A stretch of DNA of 64,000 nt from Lacisediminihabitans profunda (GCF_008040105.1 NZ_VRMG01000007.1:124001-188000), one strand, 5' to 3'. Numbered from the stretch's first letter, positions 52,098-61,636 are shown. Program-made: numbers and translations. Notes: generated by a model not told the origin, from the sequence alone.

Positions 52098-53117
52098 TCA
52101 GTCCTCCGATTGTGACGAGCGACGGCGCGACAGCGTGACGTTGAGAAGCACGGCTGCAACGATGATGGCGCCGCGGATGACGTTCTGAAGGAAGGAGTTG
52201 ACGCCGAGGAGCACCAAACCGTTTCCGATGAGGGTGATGAAGATAACCCCGAGGAATGTGCCAATGAGGCTGCCTCGCCCTCCTGACATTGCCGTGCCCC
52301 CAATGACCACTGCGGCGATGACGTCGAATTCCAGACCGTCCGCGGCACCGGCGTTGCCGGAGCCGAGGCGGGCGGCCAGGAAGATTCCGCTGATTGCTGC
52401 GAGTAGGCCCATCGTCGCGAAAAGGATGATGCGGACCCGGGCCACATTGATGCCGGCGAGTCTTGCCGCGGCGGCATTGCCCCCGATCGCGAAGACGGAG
52501 CGGCCATAAGAGGTCCTTCGGGCGACGAAGGCGATCACCAAGAAGATGATAATCATCCCCCATGCCGGCGTCGGCACTCCGAAAATACTCCCGGCGAGGA
52601 CATTCATGATCGGGTCGCTGTCGGGTAGCGGGACAGGAATCGCATTTGTCCAGAACTGACCTATCCCGCGAAGGATGCTCCAGAGTCCGAGGGTTGCGAT
52701 GAACGACGGGACTCGGAATCGTGCGCGAAGGGCGCCGGCGACTGCGCCCCAGGTCACAGCGAAGATGATGGTGACGATGATGGCCACAATCGTTGGCAGA
52801 CCCCAATTGTGAACGGATTCGGCCACGATCACGGAGGAGAGGGCGACGGCTGGGCCGACGCTAACGTCGATTTCCCCAGCAATGATGACGAGCGTCATTC
52901 CGGTTGCCGCGACGCCAACCAATGCGGCTTGGCGCAGGAGCCCGAGTTGGTTGGAGAGGTTGAGGAATCCGGTGGCGCTGGAACTCAAGTACACATACAG
53001 CAGGATGATCGCGCCCAGAAGTCCGACCACGTTCACGAGTGTGGTGTTGCTGGAGAGTCTCGTCATTGCGCGACGGGCGGCGCTGGGACGCTGGTCCGTG
53101 GTTGCTATTTCAGTCAT
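52098..53117 (-). CDS. Sugar-type ABC transporter permease (RbsC-like)
   Basis: A 339-residue permease of the ribose/xylose/AI-2 family with eight to ten membrane segments, including TGMTLVIIAGEIDVSVGPAVALSSV and VFAIGGNAAAARLAGINVARVRI, a hallmark cytoplasmic loop, and FDVIAAVVIGGTAMSGGRGSL. It lies 11 bases after the ATPase gene. One permease gene is present, so it probably acts as a homodimer. Confidence 0.9.
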   Translation of the reverse strand: MTEIATTDQRPSAARRAMTRLSSNTTLVNVVGLLGAIILLYVYLSSSATGFLNLSNQLGLLRQAALVGVAATGMTLVIIAGEIDVSVGPAVALSSVIVAESVHNWGLPTIVAIIVTIIFAVTWGAVAGALRARFRVPSFIATLGLWSILRGIGQFWTNAIPVPLPDSDPIMNVLAGSIFGVPTPAWGMIIIFLVIAFVARRTSYGRSVFAIGGNAAAARLAGINVARVRIILFATMGLLAAISGIFLAARLGSGNAGAADGLEFDVIAAVVIGGTAMSGGRGSLIGTFLGVIFITLIGNGLVLLGVNSFLQNVIRGAIIVAAVLLNVTLSRRRSSQSED

Positions 53118-53128
53118 TGTGTTCCACC

Positions 53129-54646
53129 TCAGACGTGCGAGGCCATGGAGGCCTCAAGGAGTTCGGACAGGTTGATGTCGGGGGCCGTGAATTCTTGTTG
53201 GATGGCTCCGTCTCGCAGTACGAGGACGCGGTCGCAGGCCAGCGGTAGCTCTTCGACTTCGCTGGAGACGAAGACCACGGTTTTGCCTTGGTCGGCCACC
53301 GCGCGCATGATCGCGTAGATCTGCCCCTTCGCCTCAACGTCGACGCCCCGAGTCGGTTCGTCGAGAAGGAGCACTCGCGCACCGGCGTGAATCCAGCGCG
53401 CGATCACGGCCTTTTGCTGATTCCCGCCGCTGAGGGTTTCGATGGGTTCGCTCAGGTCGTGAGCTTTGATTTGGAAGCGTTTTGCGAGGTCCTGGGCCGA
53501 CTTGCGGATTCGACTCGAGGACAAAATGCCGCCGCGGGAGACTGCTGCGAAGTCGGACATGACGATGTTCTCGTCGATTCCGAGGTTCAGGAGCACCCCT
53601 TCTCGCTTGCGGTCCTCGGGGGTGAGGCCGATTCCTGCTTTGCGCATCAGCTTTGCCGTCGGATGGCTTTGTGCGATGCCAGCGACAAGCACAGTGCCGG
53701 AATCGAGGCGATCAAACCCGGCGATGGCACGCAGGAGCTCGCTTCGACCGGAGCCGAGTAGCCCAGCGATCCCGACGATTTCTCCGGCTCTCGCGGCAAA
53801 GCTGACATCAGTCACTTTCGGGAGCACAGTGAGGTTCTTGACTTCCAGCATCACGTCGCCGAATTCACGCGTTGGATTTACCACTTTCTGAGCGTTCGGG
53901 TCGGTGCCGAGCATTAGGCGGATGATCGCGGCGGTATCGCTTTCCCCGACCTTGACGGTGTCGATGACTCTTCCGTTGCGCATGATCGTCGCGGACTCGG
54001 CGATTTGACGGATCTCATCCATTCGATGGCTGACATAGATGACAGCAACTCCGGTGGCGGCGACCCTGCGGACGGTCTCGAGCACGAGGGCGACCTCGGC
54101 GTGGGCGAGGGCACTGGTCGGTTCGTCCAGGATCAGCAGCTTCGGTTCATCCTGGAGCGCTCGGGCTATTTCGACGATTTGTTGTTGCGCGAGAGTGAGA
54201 TTTCCGGCTTCAACCGTCGGGTCGATGTCGGAGCCAAGACGAGCGAGCGTTTGGCGCGCCTTGTTGATCATTGCGGATGAGTCGATTCCGAAGCGCCCTT
54301 TCGGCCAACGCCCGAGGAAGAAGTTCTCAGCCACGGTAAGTTCGGCGACGAGGCTGAGTTCCTGGTAGCAGGTCGCCACCCCACGTTCGGTGGCACCGCG
54401 CACGCCCTCGGTCCCCAGATCGCGGCCGCCGATGCGGATTGTTCCGCTGCTCGGGACGTCTACGCCCGAGAGCAGTCGGATGAGGGTGGACTTGCCTGCT
54501 CCGTTCTGTCCGAGAAGGGCGCGTACCTCGCCCGCGTGGATCTCGAAATCCACTGAGTCCAATGCGGTCACCCCAGGATATTTGCGGGTGACTGAGACCG
54601 CTTGGGCGATGATCTCGCGACCAGCGGAGTCTGTTGTCGTGACCAC
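53129..54646 (-). CDS. Sugar-type ABC transporter ATP-binding protein (RbsA/MglA-like)
   Basis: A 505-residue fused double ATPase. The first domain has Walker A LLGQNGAGKSTLIRLLSG and signature LTLAQQQIVEIARAL. The second, degenerate half has GLLGSGRSELLRAI in place of Walker A, then LSGGNQQKAVIARWI and LLLDEPTRGVDVEAKGQIY. This two-domain form is typical of ribose/galactose/AI-2-class importers and supports a monosaccharide or polyol substrate. Confidence 0.92.
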   Translation of the reverse strand: MVTTTDSAGREIIAQAVSVTRKYPGVTALDSVDFEIHAGEVRALLGQNGAGKSTLIRLLSGVDVPSSGTIRIGGRDLGTEGVRGATERGVATCYQELSLVAELTVAENFFLGRWPKGRFGIDSSAMINKARQTLARLGSDIDPTVEAGNLTLAQQQIVEIARALQDEPKLLILDEPTSALAHAEVALVLETVRRVAATGVAVIYVSHRMDEIRQIAESATIMRNGRVIDTVKVGESDTAAIIRLMLGTDPNAQKVVNPTREFGDVMLEVKNLTVLPKVTDVSFAARAGEIVGIAGLLGSGRSELLRAIAGFDRLDSGTVLVAGIAQSHPTAKLMRKAGIGLTPEDRKREGVLLNLGIDENIVMSDFAAVSRGGILSSSRIRKSAQDLAKRFQIKAHDLSEPIETLSGGNQQKAVIARWIHAGARVLLLDEPTRGVDVEAKGQIYAIMRAVADQGKTVVFVSSEVEELPLACDRVLVLRDGAIQQEFTAPDINLSELLEASMASHV

Positions 54647-54681
54647 GTGCGGGACCTTTCGGGGTGGGGTGAAGAGACGGG

Positions 54682-54711
54682 GCCGGGCGGCATATTTGTT
54701 CGCCGCCCGGC
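54682..54711 (-). terminator. Intercistronic hairpin between binding-protein and ATPase genes
   Basis: Perfect 10-bp stem GCCGGGCGGC/GCCGCCCGGC with a 10-base AT-rich loop in the 74-base gap between the binding-protein stop and ATPase start. It could be a partial terminator or an mRNA-stabilising structure giving more binding protein than ATPase. Confidence 0.5.
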
Positions 54712-54720
54712 TCGGGTTAG

Positions 54721-55734
54721 TTAGGGGAGACCATCGGCGTGGGTTGTAAGCCAGTTGGCCGCCTCTGCGGGAGAGTAGAGGGTGATCGGAGCCTGTACGG
54801 TTGCCGACTTGGTGCCTTTGAGTGATTTCTCCACTGCGGCCCAGGCCAGCTTGCCGACGCCGAGTCCGGAAATGTCAACTACTGACTTGAGGACGTCGCC
54901 CTTGTTCAGCTCGGTTGCGATTTCGGTTGTCATGTCGGATCCGAATACGAAGATCTTGCCGACCTTGTTCGCCGTGCCGACAGCTTTATACGCACCGATC
55001 GTTGCACCGCCGGCTTCACCGTAGAGTCCGTTGATGTCGGGGTTTGCCGTAAGCATCTGTTCCGCAACGGGCACTGCCTTGTCGACTTCGGCTCCTTCCT
55101 GATTGGCTACGAATTCGGTGCCGGGTAGTCCCTTCATCATTGCGTCCTTGAAGCCCTGAAAGCGAAGCTTGCAGACCTCATATTGCTCACAGTTCAACAC
55201 GCCCATCTTCGGGGCGTCGATCTTGGCCGCAGTGAACTCCTTGACGGCTGCCTCCCCGAGTTGCTGGCCGAACTTGAGCGGGTCGCCGATCACGTAGGCG
55301 CTCACGTACTTCTTGGTCGCCGCATCGTTCACGCAGGTGTTGTAGCAGATGACGGGGATGCCGGCGTTAAAGGCTTGCTTGATCGCCGCAACACTGCTGT
55401 CGGCGGATGCTGCGGAGATGATGATCGCGTCTACGCCCGAGGAGACGAGCGTGTTCATGAAGTCGCTCTCTTTCGATACGTCACCGCCGGGGTTCGTCTC
55501 GATGAACTTCACGTTCATGCCGCTCGCTTTCGCTGCCCCCTGCACGCCGGCTTTCACGCCGCCGTAGTAGCCCTGCGAGTCCAAGTAGATGGCGCCGATG
55601 CGGATCTGCTTCTGACTTCCGGTCGAGGTTCCGGTGGATGGTGTTGAACTGCAACCGACAAGGGCTACTGCCACCACTGCGGCCATCGCCAGCAGGCCGC
55701 GAAACCGAAACCCGTGCTTCTTCCTGTGATTCAT
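54721..55734 (-). CDS. Sugar-type ABC transporter substrate-binding lipoprotein
   Basis: A 337-residue lipoprotein: signal peptide RFRGLLAMAAVVAVALVGC (lipobox VGC), Ser/Thr linker, then a type I periplasmic-binding domain (IRIGAIYLDSQGYYGGVKAG, VDAIIISAASADSSVAAIKQAF, GIPVICYNT, GLYGEAGGATIGAYKAVG). This is the RbsB/XylF class. Two Cys pairs (CYNTC; CEQYEVC) may form disulphides. The ATG at 55732-55734 defines a proper signal sequence. The ligand is probably a sugar or polyol, identity unknown. Confidence 0.88.
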   Translation of the reverse strand: MNHRKKHGFRFRGLLAMAAVVAVALVGCSSTPSTGTSTGSQKQIRIGAIYLDSQGYYGGVKAGVQGAAKASGMNVKFIETNPGGDVSKESDFMNTLVSSGVDAIIISAASADSSVAAIKQAFNAGIPVICYNTCVNDAATKKYVSAYVIGDPLKFGQQLGEAAVKEFTAAKIDAPKMGVLNCEQYEVCKLRFQGFKDAMMKGLPGTEFVANQEGAEVDKAVPVAEQMLTANPDINGLYGEAGGATIGAYKAVGTANKVGKIFVFGSDMTTEIATELNKGDVLKSVVDISGLGVGKLAWAAVEKSLKGTKSATVQAPITLYSPAEAANWLTTHADGLP

Positions 55735-55807
55735 GTTGGTGCTTGCCTTTCTCTGGGTGGAGCCGGGCGGCGTCACTGCCGGTCGGCCTCGACGGCGGGG
55801 AGAGCCG

Positions 55808-58800
55808 TCAAATCGTCGTCGGCTGGTGCACCAGTCGACGGAGCATTCCCCGGAGAGCGGCAACTTCATCATTGCGTGCCGTCTGCGGGTCATCGGTGAA
55901 GAGAAGCATCGTGGGTAGAGAGGTGGCGAAGAAGTCGATCCGGGCGGGAGTACTCGCAAGATCGTTGATGTGCTCTCGGAATGCTTCGGTCAACCGATCG
56001 GCGCGGGGTTTATCCGAAAGGCGCCTGAGGGCCAAGATGCTGAATACGGTTTGTCGGCTGTAGGCCTGGGTGGCCATTGAGCTGAAATCACCTTCGGATT
56101 CGGCTGCGGACCTCCACGACTCGGTTGCCTCGGCCAGACGGCCAGCAGTGAAGAGTGCATCGCCGAGCGCAAGGTGCAGTTCTGCGTTGTTCGCCAGGGG
56201 ATGACGTGCCTCACCCAGGTTGTTCGGCAATACGAGGGCATGGTGAAGGAGTTCGATTGCCCGGTTCGAGTCTGTCGCACCCAGGGCTTCTCGTGCCAGC
56301 GCTAGGGCCGCCTGGTCCCAGGCGAGGATTACTTCACCTTCGCCTCCCTCCCATGGCTGAAAATGGCGACTGGTGAGGACTTCGAGTGCGTCTCCCGCTC
56401 GGCCTTCTTCAGTAAGCAATCGGGAGTATGTCACTGTGAGGTCGTCCCGCCGGGCAATGATGTCCGGTCGGGACGCGAGCCGGGCCAGGCGACTGGCCGT
56501 ATTTTCGCCAGCTCTGGCGAGCAGCTCGTCGAATTCCTGCCAGAGCTTCGCGTCGTCCGGCGCGGCCGCCAAGGCAGCTTCGTAGTGTGCGCGAGCACGC
56601 TCCTTGTCATGCGACACGTTGTAGGCAGCGATGCCGAGATTGCGATTGACGATCGCCGTCGTTTCCGAGTCCGCGCCGTAACGAAGGGCAGTTTCCCAGA
56701 GAGCGATGGCGTCTGTCCTACGATCCCGGTCGTAATACCAATGGCCGAGGAGCGCGGCGGCGCGGGAATCGTTCGGGGCGGATTCGATGGCGGATCGAAG
56801 AGTTGCAACGTCATCCAGGCGAGAGGGAAAACAGAATCCGGCATCGATGGTGCGTGCGCGATCAAGTGCGCCGGCTGCCTCCGCGTGTCGGCCCTCGCGA
56901 TTAAGCAACTCGGCGCGGTGATAGGAGATGAGCGGTCCCACGTTAACCTGACCGAGCGCGGTCGAGTCGAGGTGCGCGTCGGCCAGGTCGAGTACCTCCA
57001 AGGCGTCGCTGTTGAAACCTGCGCTGGCGTATTCGAGAGCTACATCAAGCAGCGTTGGGGCATCCTTGGTGACGGTGCGGCCATCCAGGTGGCGCGCCCA
57101 CTGGTCGAGCGGATCACGTTGCAGCGTCGAATCAATGAGTGCGGTCGCCTCCTCATCACGTCGGAGCTCTCGCAGCACCCGGGCGAGGAGATCCGTTGCC
57201 TGAAGATGTTCTGGATCAGACTGGATAGCCTTGCCGAGAGCCTGGGCGGCGGCCTCAAATGCCCGGGCGCGGGCGTGAAGTTTACCCAGAGCGAATTGGG
57301 CGGGCGCGCTCCAGCCGGAGTTCCATGCGGCCTTGGCAAAGTGTCGCTCGGCCTCGTGATCGAGACCGAGGCGGGTTAGGGCGAGTCCGAGCCGATAGTG
57401 CGCTTCGCCATCGGCGGGGTTCGGGACCCATGCTTCTTGTCGGGCCAATGCTGACCGCAGATGTGCGGCGGACGTTTCGAAGTCAGCCGCTGCGTACCGT
57501 CGAGCTGCGAGGGCGATGTTGCTGCGCAGGTCGCCAGGTTCGCGACGGAGTGCTTCGGTCCAGTAGGGCTCCGGCGAGCGTGTTGCGTGGCGATATTGCT
57601 CCAGGTACTGGCCGATGTAGAAGAGCTCCTCGACGGACGCAACGTCCTGGGGTGCCGGAGGTTCGGTCGCCGGGTGGATCGGTGACTTCTCGGTCGTGTT
57701 CTTGGGGCGAATTGCGACAAGCTCTTCTTCCCCTGCTGTCACCGTCAGTGTTAGGTCGGTCACTCGAGTGTTCGCCGCGTAGGGGAGCGAGTGAAGGAAG
57801 GGCTGACCCGGGGCGAGGGCAACCTCGGTGCGGAAGAGTTCGGCCCCATTGGCGGCGGTCAGGACGATGCTTGCTGCGCTGAATTCCTGCGTAACCGAGA
57901 CGCCGATGTGGAGATTCTCCGCAGCATCTCTAACGGAAGCAGCTGCAAGCCGTGTCGCCTGATGAGCTGGGCCGATGCCTTGGATTGGATACCAATACTG
58001 GCTAAATACCTTGGTCTCGCCTGGTGAGAGGAAGGAGAAGTCAGGTTGATTGTCGGTATAAACCCCTGCCATCAGCTCGACGTAGGGCCCGTCGTCGTCA
58101 GTGAGATTGGCGCCCCATGCCCACCCGAATTCTGCATTCCCCCAGGTCCATTGCTTCTTACCCGGAGAAATATCCCGGCTTGCCCAGTGCACGAAGCCGG
58201 CTTTGCGTCCGTGATCGTATCCGCCGAAGAACTCGTCTTCAGTCGACATCACCATGTAGGAGGTGGGGACTGGGATGTTCTTGTACCAGTCCAACCGATC
58301 GGCATCGGGGTGGTCCGCGTCGACGTTCGCCGGATAGTCGATCCCGTAATACTTGTCTGCCACTCGGGGGAAGGAGGTGATTGCGCGCTTGGCGTGATCG
58401 GCGACGTGGGTGACGTCAGTTGGGAAAAAGGACTGATATTCGTCCCCTACTGCGGCCGCGACGTTCGCCCACCACAGGAACGTTTGGGTGACCTCGGATC
58501 GGTTGAAGAGTCGAACTCGCGCCTCGATTACTGAGCTGTCCGGACGCAGCCGGATACCGTGCATTCCCTTCATCCGGGCGAATGGATCATGGTCCGAACA
58601 CCAGACAGTAATCGCGCCGTCCGACTCCCGCTCGATCTCAACATCGGTAGGAAGGAAGGTTCCCGGGCGGTGATGTTGTGGCCAGTTGAACTCGACGCCG
58701 CCAGAGATCCAAGGCCCCGCGAGCCCCACCAGCGCCGGTTTGATGACGTTGTTGCGATAGAAGATGTCGTACTCGGCGACCTTGTCGTAGGCAATGTGAA

Positions 58801-59104
58801 TCCGGCCGCCGAGTTCGGGCAAGATCACCAGCCGAAGCCATTTGTTTTCAAGGTGAATGGCCTGCCATTCGTACGGCTTAGCAGTCGACGAAATCCGCTC
58901 GTGGAAGGGAAGCGGGTACACCCGCCCCGACGAACCCTGGTAGACGCGGGAATCGAGAAACGCGGGGTAGGCGCTTGGCGCATCCGGCAGGTAGCTGTCG
59001 ATGGTGACCGGTTCTGACCATGCTGCCACCAGGGCCGAACTGTATTCCGTAGGTACCTGGGGGAGGGTGATTCGCGATCCGGTGCGCGACTCGGCGTTGA
59101 GCAT
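55808..59104 (-). CDS. Large DUF5107/TPR protein
   Basis: A 1098-residue cytoplasmic-looking protein. Residues 1-370 form the DUF5107 domain of mutarotase-like beta-sandwich type (LRLVILPELGGRIHIAYDK, FYRNNVIKPALVGLAGPWIS, GVEFNWPQHHRP, WWANVAA). A short beta linker follows, then about 550 residues of tetratricopeptide-type helical repeats (for example DGEAHYRLGLALTRLGLDHE, AAALLGHWYYDRDRRTDA). The family occurs with sugar ABC operons and is suspected to act on or bind carbohydrates, but no activity is established. It is the first gene of the operon. The ATG at 59102-59104 was chosen by domain start, with only a weak ribosome site. Confidence 0.82.
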   Translation of the reverse strand: MLNAESRTGSRITLPQVPTEYSSALVAAWSEPVTIDSYLPDAPSAYPAFLDSRVYQGSSGRVYPLPFHERISSTAKPYEWQAIHLENKWLRLVILPELGGRIHIAYDKVAEYDIFYRNNVIKPALVGLAGPWISGGVEFNWPQHHRPGTFLPTDVEIERESDGAITVWCSDHDPFARMKGMHGIRLRPDSSVIEARVRLFNRSEVTQTFLWWANVAAAVGDEYQSFFPTDVTHVADHAKRAITSFPRVADKYYGIDYPANVDADHPDADRLDWYKNIPVPTSYMVMSTEDEFFGGYDHGRKAGFVHWASRDISPGKKQWTWGNAEFGWAWGANLTDDDGPYVELMAGVYTDNQPDFSFLSPGETKVFSQYWYPIQGIGPAHQATRLAAASVRDAAENLHIGVSVTQEFSAASIVLTAANGAELFRTEVALAPGQPFLHSLPYAANTRVTDLTLTVTAGEEELVAIRPKNTTEKSPIHPATEPPAPQDVASVEELFYIGQYLEQYRHATRSPEPYWTEALRREPGDLRSNIALAARRYAAADFETSAAHLRSALARQEAWVPNPADGEAHYRLGLALTRLGLDHEAERHFAKAAWNSGWSAPAQFALGKLHARARAFEAAAQALGKAIQSDPEHLQATDLLARVLRELRRDEEATALIDSTLQRDPLDQWARHLDGRTVTKDAPTLLDVALEYASAGFNSDALEVLDLADAHLDSTALGQVNVGPLISYHRAELLNREGRHAEAAGALDRARTIDAGFCFPSRLDDVATLRSAIESAPNDSRAAALLGHWYYDRDRRTDAIALWETALRYGADSETTAIVNRNLGIAAYNVSHDKERARAHYEAALAAAPDDAKLWQEFDELLARAGENTASRLARLASRPDIIARRDDLTVTYSRLLTEEGRAGDALEVLTSRHFQPWEGGEGEVILAWDQAALALAREALGATDSNRAIELLHHALVLPNNLGEARHPLANNAELHLALGDALFTAGRLAEATESWRSAAESEGDFSSMATQAYSRQTVFSILALRRLSDKPRADRLTEAFREHINDLASTPARIDFFATSLPTMLLFTDDPQTARNDEVAALRGMLRRLVHQPTTI

Positions 59105-59138
59105 GGTCCAACGATAGGAAGCTCCGCGCGTTGAGAAC

Positions 59139-60059
59139 ATGGAAAAACGGTTGGAGAAACTGGACAAAACGATGATCGCCGCCGAAACTGTTGGCATGGC
59201 GATTGCTGAAGGATTCCCCGGGCAGCGGCTGCATGTCCTCCCCCGGCCCCGCGTACTGGAGGCACTTCGCGAGCCCATCACTGCACGTCTTCTAGTCACC
59301 GATGCGGGCTACTTCCCGCAGGCTCAGGCCCATGAACGTCAACGGAAGATCGGAATCGATCAGGCCATAATCATGATCTGTGCGCGCGGTGAAGGATGGT
59401 GCCTGGTGGACGGGGTGCGTCACGTCGTCAAACAGGGGCAAGTGGTCGTGATACCCCCGAGAACCGCTCATGCCTATGGGGCTGACCCGGACGATCCGTG
59501 GACACTGTGGTGGCTGCATGCAGCTGGTGGTGACGTGAGTGAGCTGGTGGCGGCAGCGGGGACGACTTCGACTCCAGTTCAAGACGTCGCCGACATCTAT
59601 CGTTCCGTCGCCCTGGTTGAGGAGGTAGTCAATTGGATGGAACGGGACTCCACATCAGCAAGCCTGGTCGGTGCTGCGGGCGCCGCTTGGCATCTACTGG
59701 CGTCGCTGTCGGCAGATCGACCCTCATCCAGCACTCGGAGCTCGGTCGTCTCCAAGGCACGCGATTACCTCCGCAACCACTTGCAGGAGCGAGTGTCCGT
59801 TTCTGACCTCGCCGCCATGGCGAGTGTCAGCCCCTCCCATTTCGCGTTCCTGTTCCGCCAACAGATCGGCTATCCGGTGCTTCAATACCAGACGCAATTG
59901 CGCATGGCACGAGCGCGCGAACTGCTGGACACGACCGAAGACCCGATTAGCCAAATCGCTCCACAGGTCGGCTATGAGGACCCATTCTATTTCTCACGCC
60001 AATTTCGATCGGTGCACGGTACTACCCCACTGCGCTATCGCGCCCTTCACAAAGGCTGA
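59139..60059 (+). CDS. AraC-family regulator of the DUF5107/ABC operon
   Basis: A 306-residue AraC/XylS regulator. The N-terminal cupin sensor (IMICARGEGWCLVDGVRH, GQVVVIPPRTAHAYGADPDDPWTLWW) is followed by the C-terminal double helix-turn-helix (VSVSDLAAMASVSPSHFAFL; ISQIAPQVGYEDPFYFSRQF). It diverges from the operon across only 34 bases if the first ATG is used. Starts at 59172 or 59196 would leave more promoter room, so the N-terminus is uncertain. It probably senses the sugar and activates the divergent operon. Confidence 0.82.
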   Translation: MEKRLEKLDKTMIAAETVGMAIAEGFPGQRLHVLPRPRVLEALREPITARLLVTDAGYFPQAQAHERQRKIGIDQAIIMICARGEGWCLVDGVRHVVKQGQVVVIPPRTAHAYGADPDDPWTLWWLHAAGGDVSELVAAAGTTSTPVQDVADIYRSVALVEEVVNWMERDSTSASLVGAAGAAWHLLASLSADRPSSSTRSSVVSKARDYLRNHLQERVSVSDLAAMASVSPSHFAFLFRQQIGYPVLQYQTQLRMARARELLDTTEDPISQIAPQVGYEDPFYFSRQFRSVHGTTPLRYRALHKG

Positions 60060-60225
60060 GTTTTGCGAGTGTGACAACGGATGGCGGACAACGTCTCACA
60101 ATGTCCAAAATACCCCGGATTTCCGGCGTTTTTCGGCCAGCGTCGACAAGCAGAACTGCAGTGATGCGGATGAGATGTGGGCAGGATGTGAGTAGACCAG
60201 CGACCGACTCAGGCCGACTCATTTG

Positions 60226-61616
60226 TGATGTATCAAGACATCTCTGACGAATCTGCATCAGGACATCTCTGACAGTTGATGTATCAGGACATTCCTGACG
60301 CTCACTGGGTCTTGGGCAGTGGTCCGCGGGTTCGGCCGTTGCTGACGTACTTGATGCCGGGCTTTGGCCAGGGGTGCTCGATGATCAGGGTGCCACTGAG
60401 GTCAAAGATCATGACCGAGGGCCCGGCGTCCATGACACAGACCCGGTGATCAGCCAGGGCGCGGCCAATGCCGAAGCGGATGCCGCGGAACTCAACGGCG
60501 CCGGTGTTGCCAACCTTCTTCACCCGGATCTCTTCCGCGCGTGCCTGCGGTGGCGTGTGCGGGGTGACGGGCCGGGGCGCGTCGGTCTTCGGTGTCGCAT
60601 CCCAAGCCTGCTGCGGGGTGACTCTGCCGGGAAGGCCCTGATGCGGCCTTTGGGTGTTGTAGATGGCATCGAAGTCGTCCACCTGCTCCTGCAGCTGCTC
60701 GAGACTGTCGGCGAGAGGTTGTTTGTCGAGCCATCGGAACAGGGTCTGGTGGAAGCGTTCGTTCTTGCCCTGCGTGGTCGGTTTATATGGTTTGCCGGTG
60801 ATCGGCTCCACCCCGAGCGAGGCGACGTAGGCGACGAGCTGCCCCAGCACGCCGCGTCGGGATGGGTTCAGCGCGGCCCCGTTATCGGACAGTAGCCGCT
60901 GCGGAACCCCGTGCGCCTCGATGCCCTTGCGGACGACCGCGATCGCGCCCTCGGAGGTCTCGCCCCAGGCAACATGAGAGGCGACCGCGAGGCGAGAGTG
61001 ATCATCGATGAGTTGGAAGATCACGCATTTGCGTCCACCGGTGAGGACGTATTCAGTCCCATCCAACTGCCAGCACGCATTCGGCGCCGGATAGACGAAC
61101 CGGCGATATGAGGCTCGCGGCTTCTTCTTCGGCTCCACCCGGGCGACCCCGGCATCGCGGAAGATCCTGGCCAGCGACGCCGTCGATGGCACTGGGGTCA
61201 TCCCGAGGGCGCGCATCTTCTCGTGGACGCTGATCGGCCCATGGTCCAACCCCGACTGCTCCAACGCCGCCCGCACCCCGATCGCCTGCCGGGCGATCTC
61301 TTCCGTCAGCTTCGACGGGCTGTCTTTCGGGCGTCTGGAGCGCGGCTCCAACGCTGCTGCCGGCCCATCCGTTGCAGCCCGTTTTCGGATCGCATAGAAC
61401 GTCTCCCTGGAGATCCCGTGCTCGGCACAGAACGTCGACACCGCTCCCCGCGGGGCATCAGAAGGCCACTGAACGATGGCGAGACGGACACGAGGATCAA
61501 CAGGTTCAACACGGCTCATCCCTCAAACATCGAGGCAGAAGTGTCAGGACCAAACACCACGAAAGTGTCAGAGATCTATTGATACAGAAGTGTCAGGGAT
61601 GTCCTGAGACATAACA
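60226..61616 (-). mobile_element. IS481-family insertion sequence
   Basis: About 1.39 kb with one transposase gene. Its ends are related inverted repeats (TGATGTATCAAGACATC at the left, TTATGTCTCAGGACATC read inward from the right; about 27 of 35 positions agree). TCAGGACAT-N2-CTGAC-like words are repeated about three times inside each end, likely multiple transposase sites. The 19-base TCAGGCCGACTCATTTGTG lies directly at both outer sides (60209-60227 and 61617-61635), the probable target duplication. The exact boundaries are uncertain by 2-3 bases. Confidence 0.85.
60302..61519 (-). CDS. IS481-family transposase
   Basis: A 405-residue DDE integrase-core transposase, full length and without frameshift. 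The N-terminal helix-turn-helix region has FCAEHGISRETFYAIRKRA. The catalytic residues are seen in CWQLDGTEYVL (D), LLSDNGAALNP (D) and QGKNERFHQTLFRWLD (E). IYNTQRPHQGL follows, typical of IS481/IS3. The C-terminus has a beta extension (GNTGAVEFRGIRFGIG). It is probably active or recently so. Confidence 0.92.
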   Translation of the reverse strand: MSRVEPVDPRVRLAIVQWPSDAPRGAVSTFCAEHGISRETFYAIRKRAATDGPAAALEPRSRRPKDSPSKLTEEIARQAIGVRAALEQSGLDHGPISVHEKMRALGMTPVPSTASLARIFRDAGVARVEPKKKPRASYRRFVYPAPNACWQLDGTEYVLTGGRKCVIFQLIDDHSRLAVASHVAWGETSEGAIAVVRKGIEAHGVPQRLLSDNGAALNPSRRGVLGQLVAYVASLGVEPITGKPYKPTTQGKNERFHQTLFRWLDKQPLADSLEQLQEQVDDFDAIYNTQRPHQGLPGRVTPQQAWDATPKTDAPRPVTPHTPPQARAEEIRVKKVGNTGAVEFRGIRFGIGRALADHRVCVMDAGPSVMIFDLSGTLIIEHPWPKPGIKYVSNGRTRGPLPKTQ

Positions 61617-61636
61617 TCAGGCCGACTCATTTGTGC

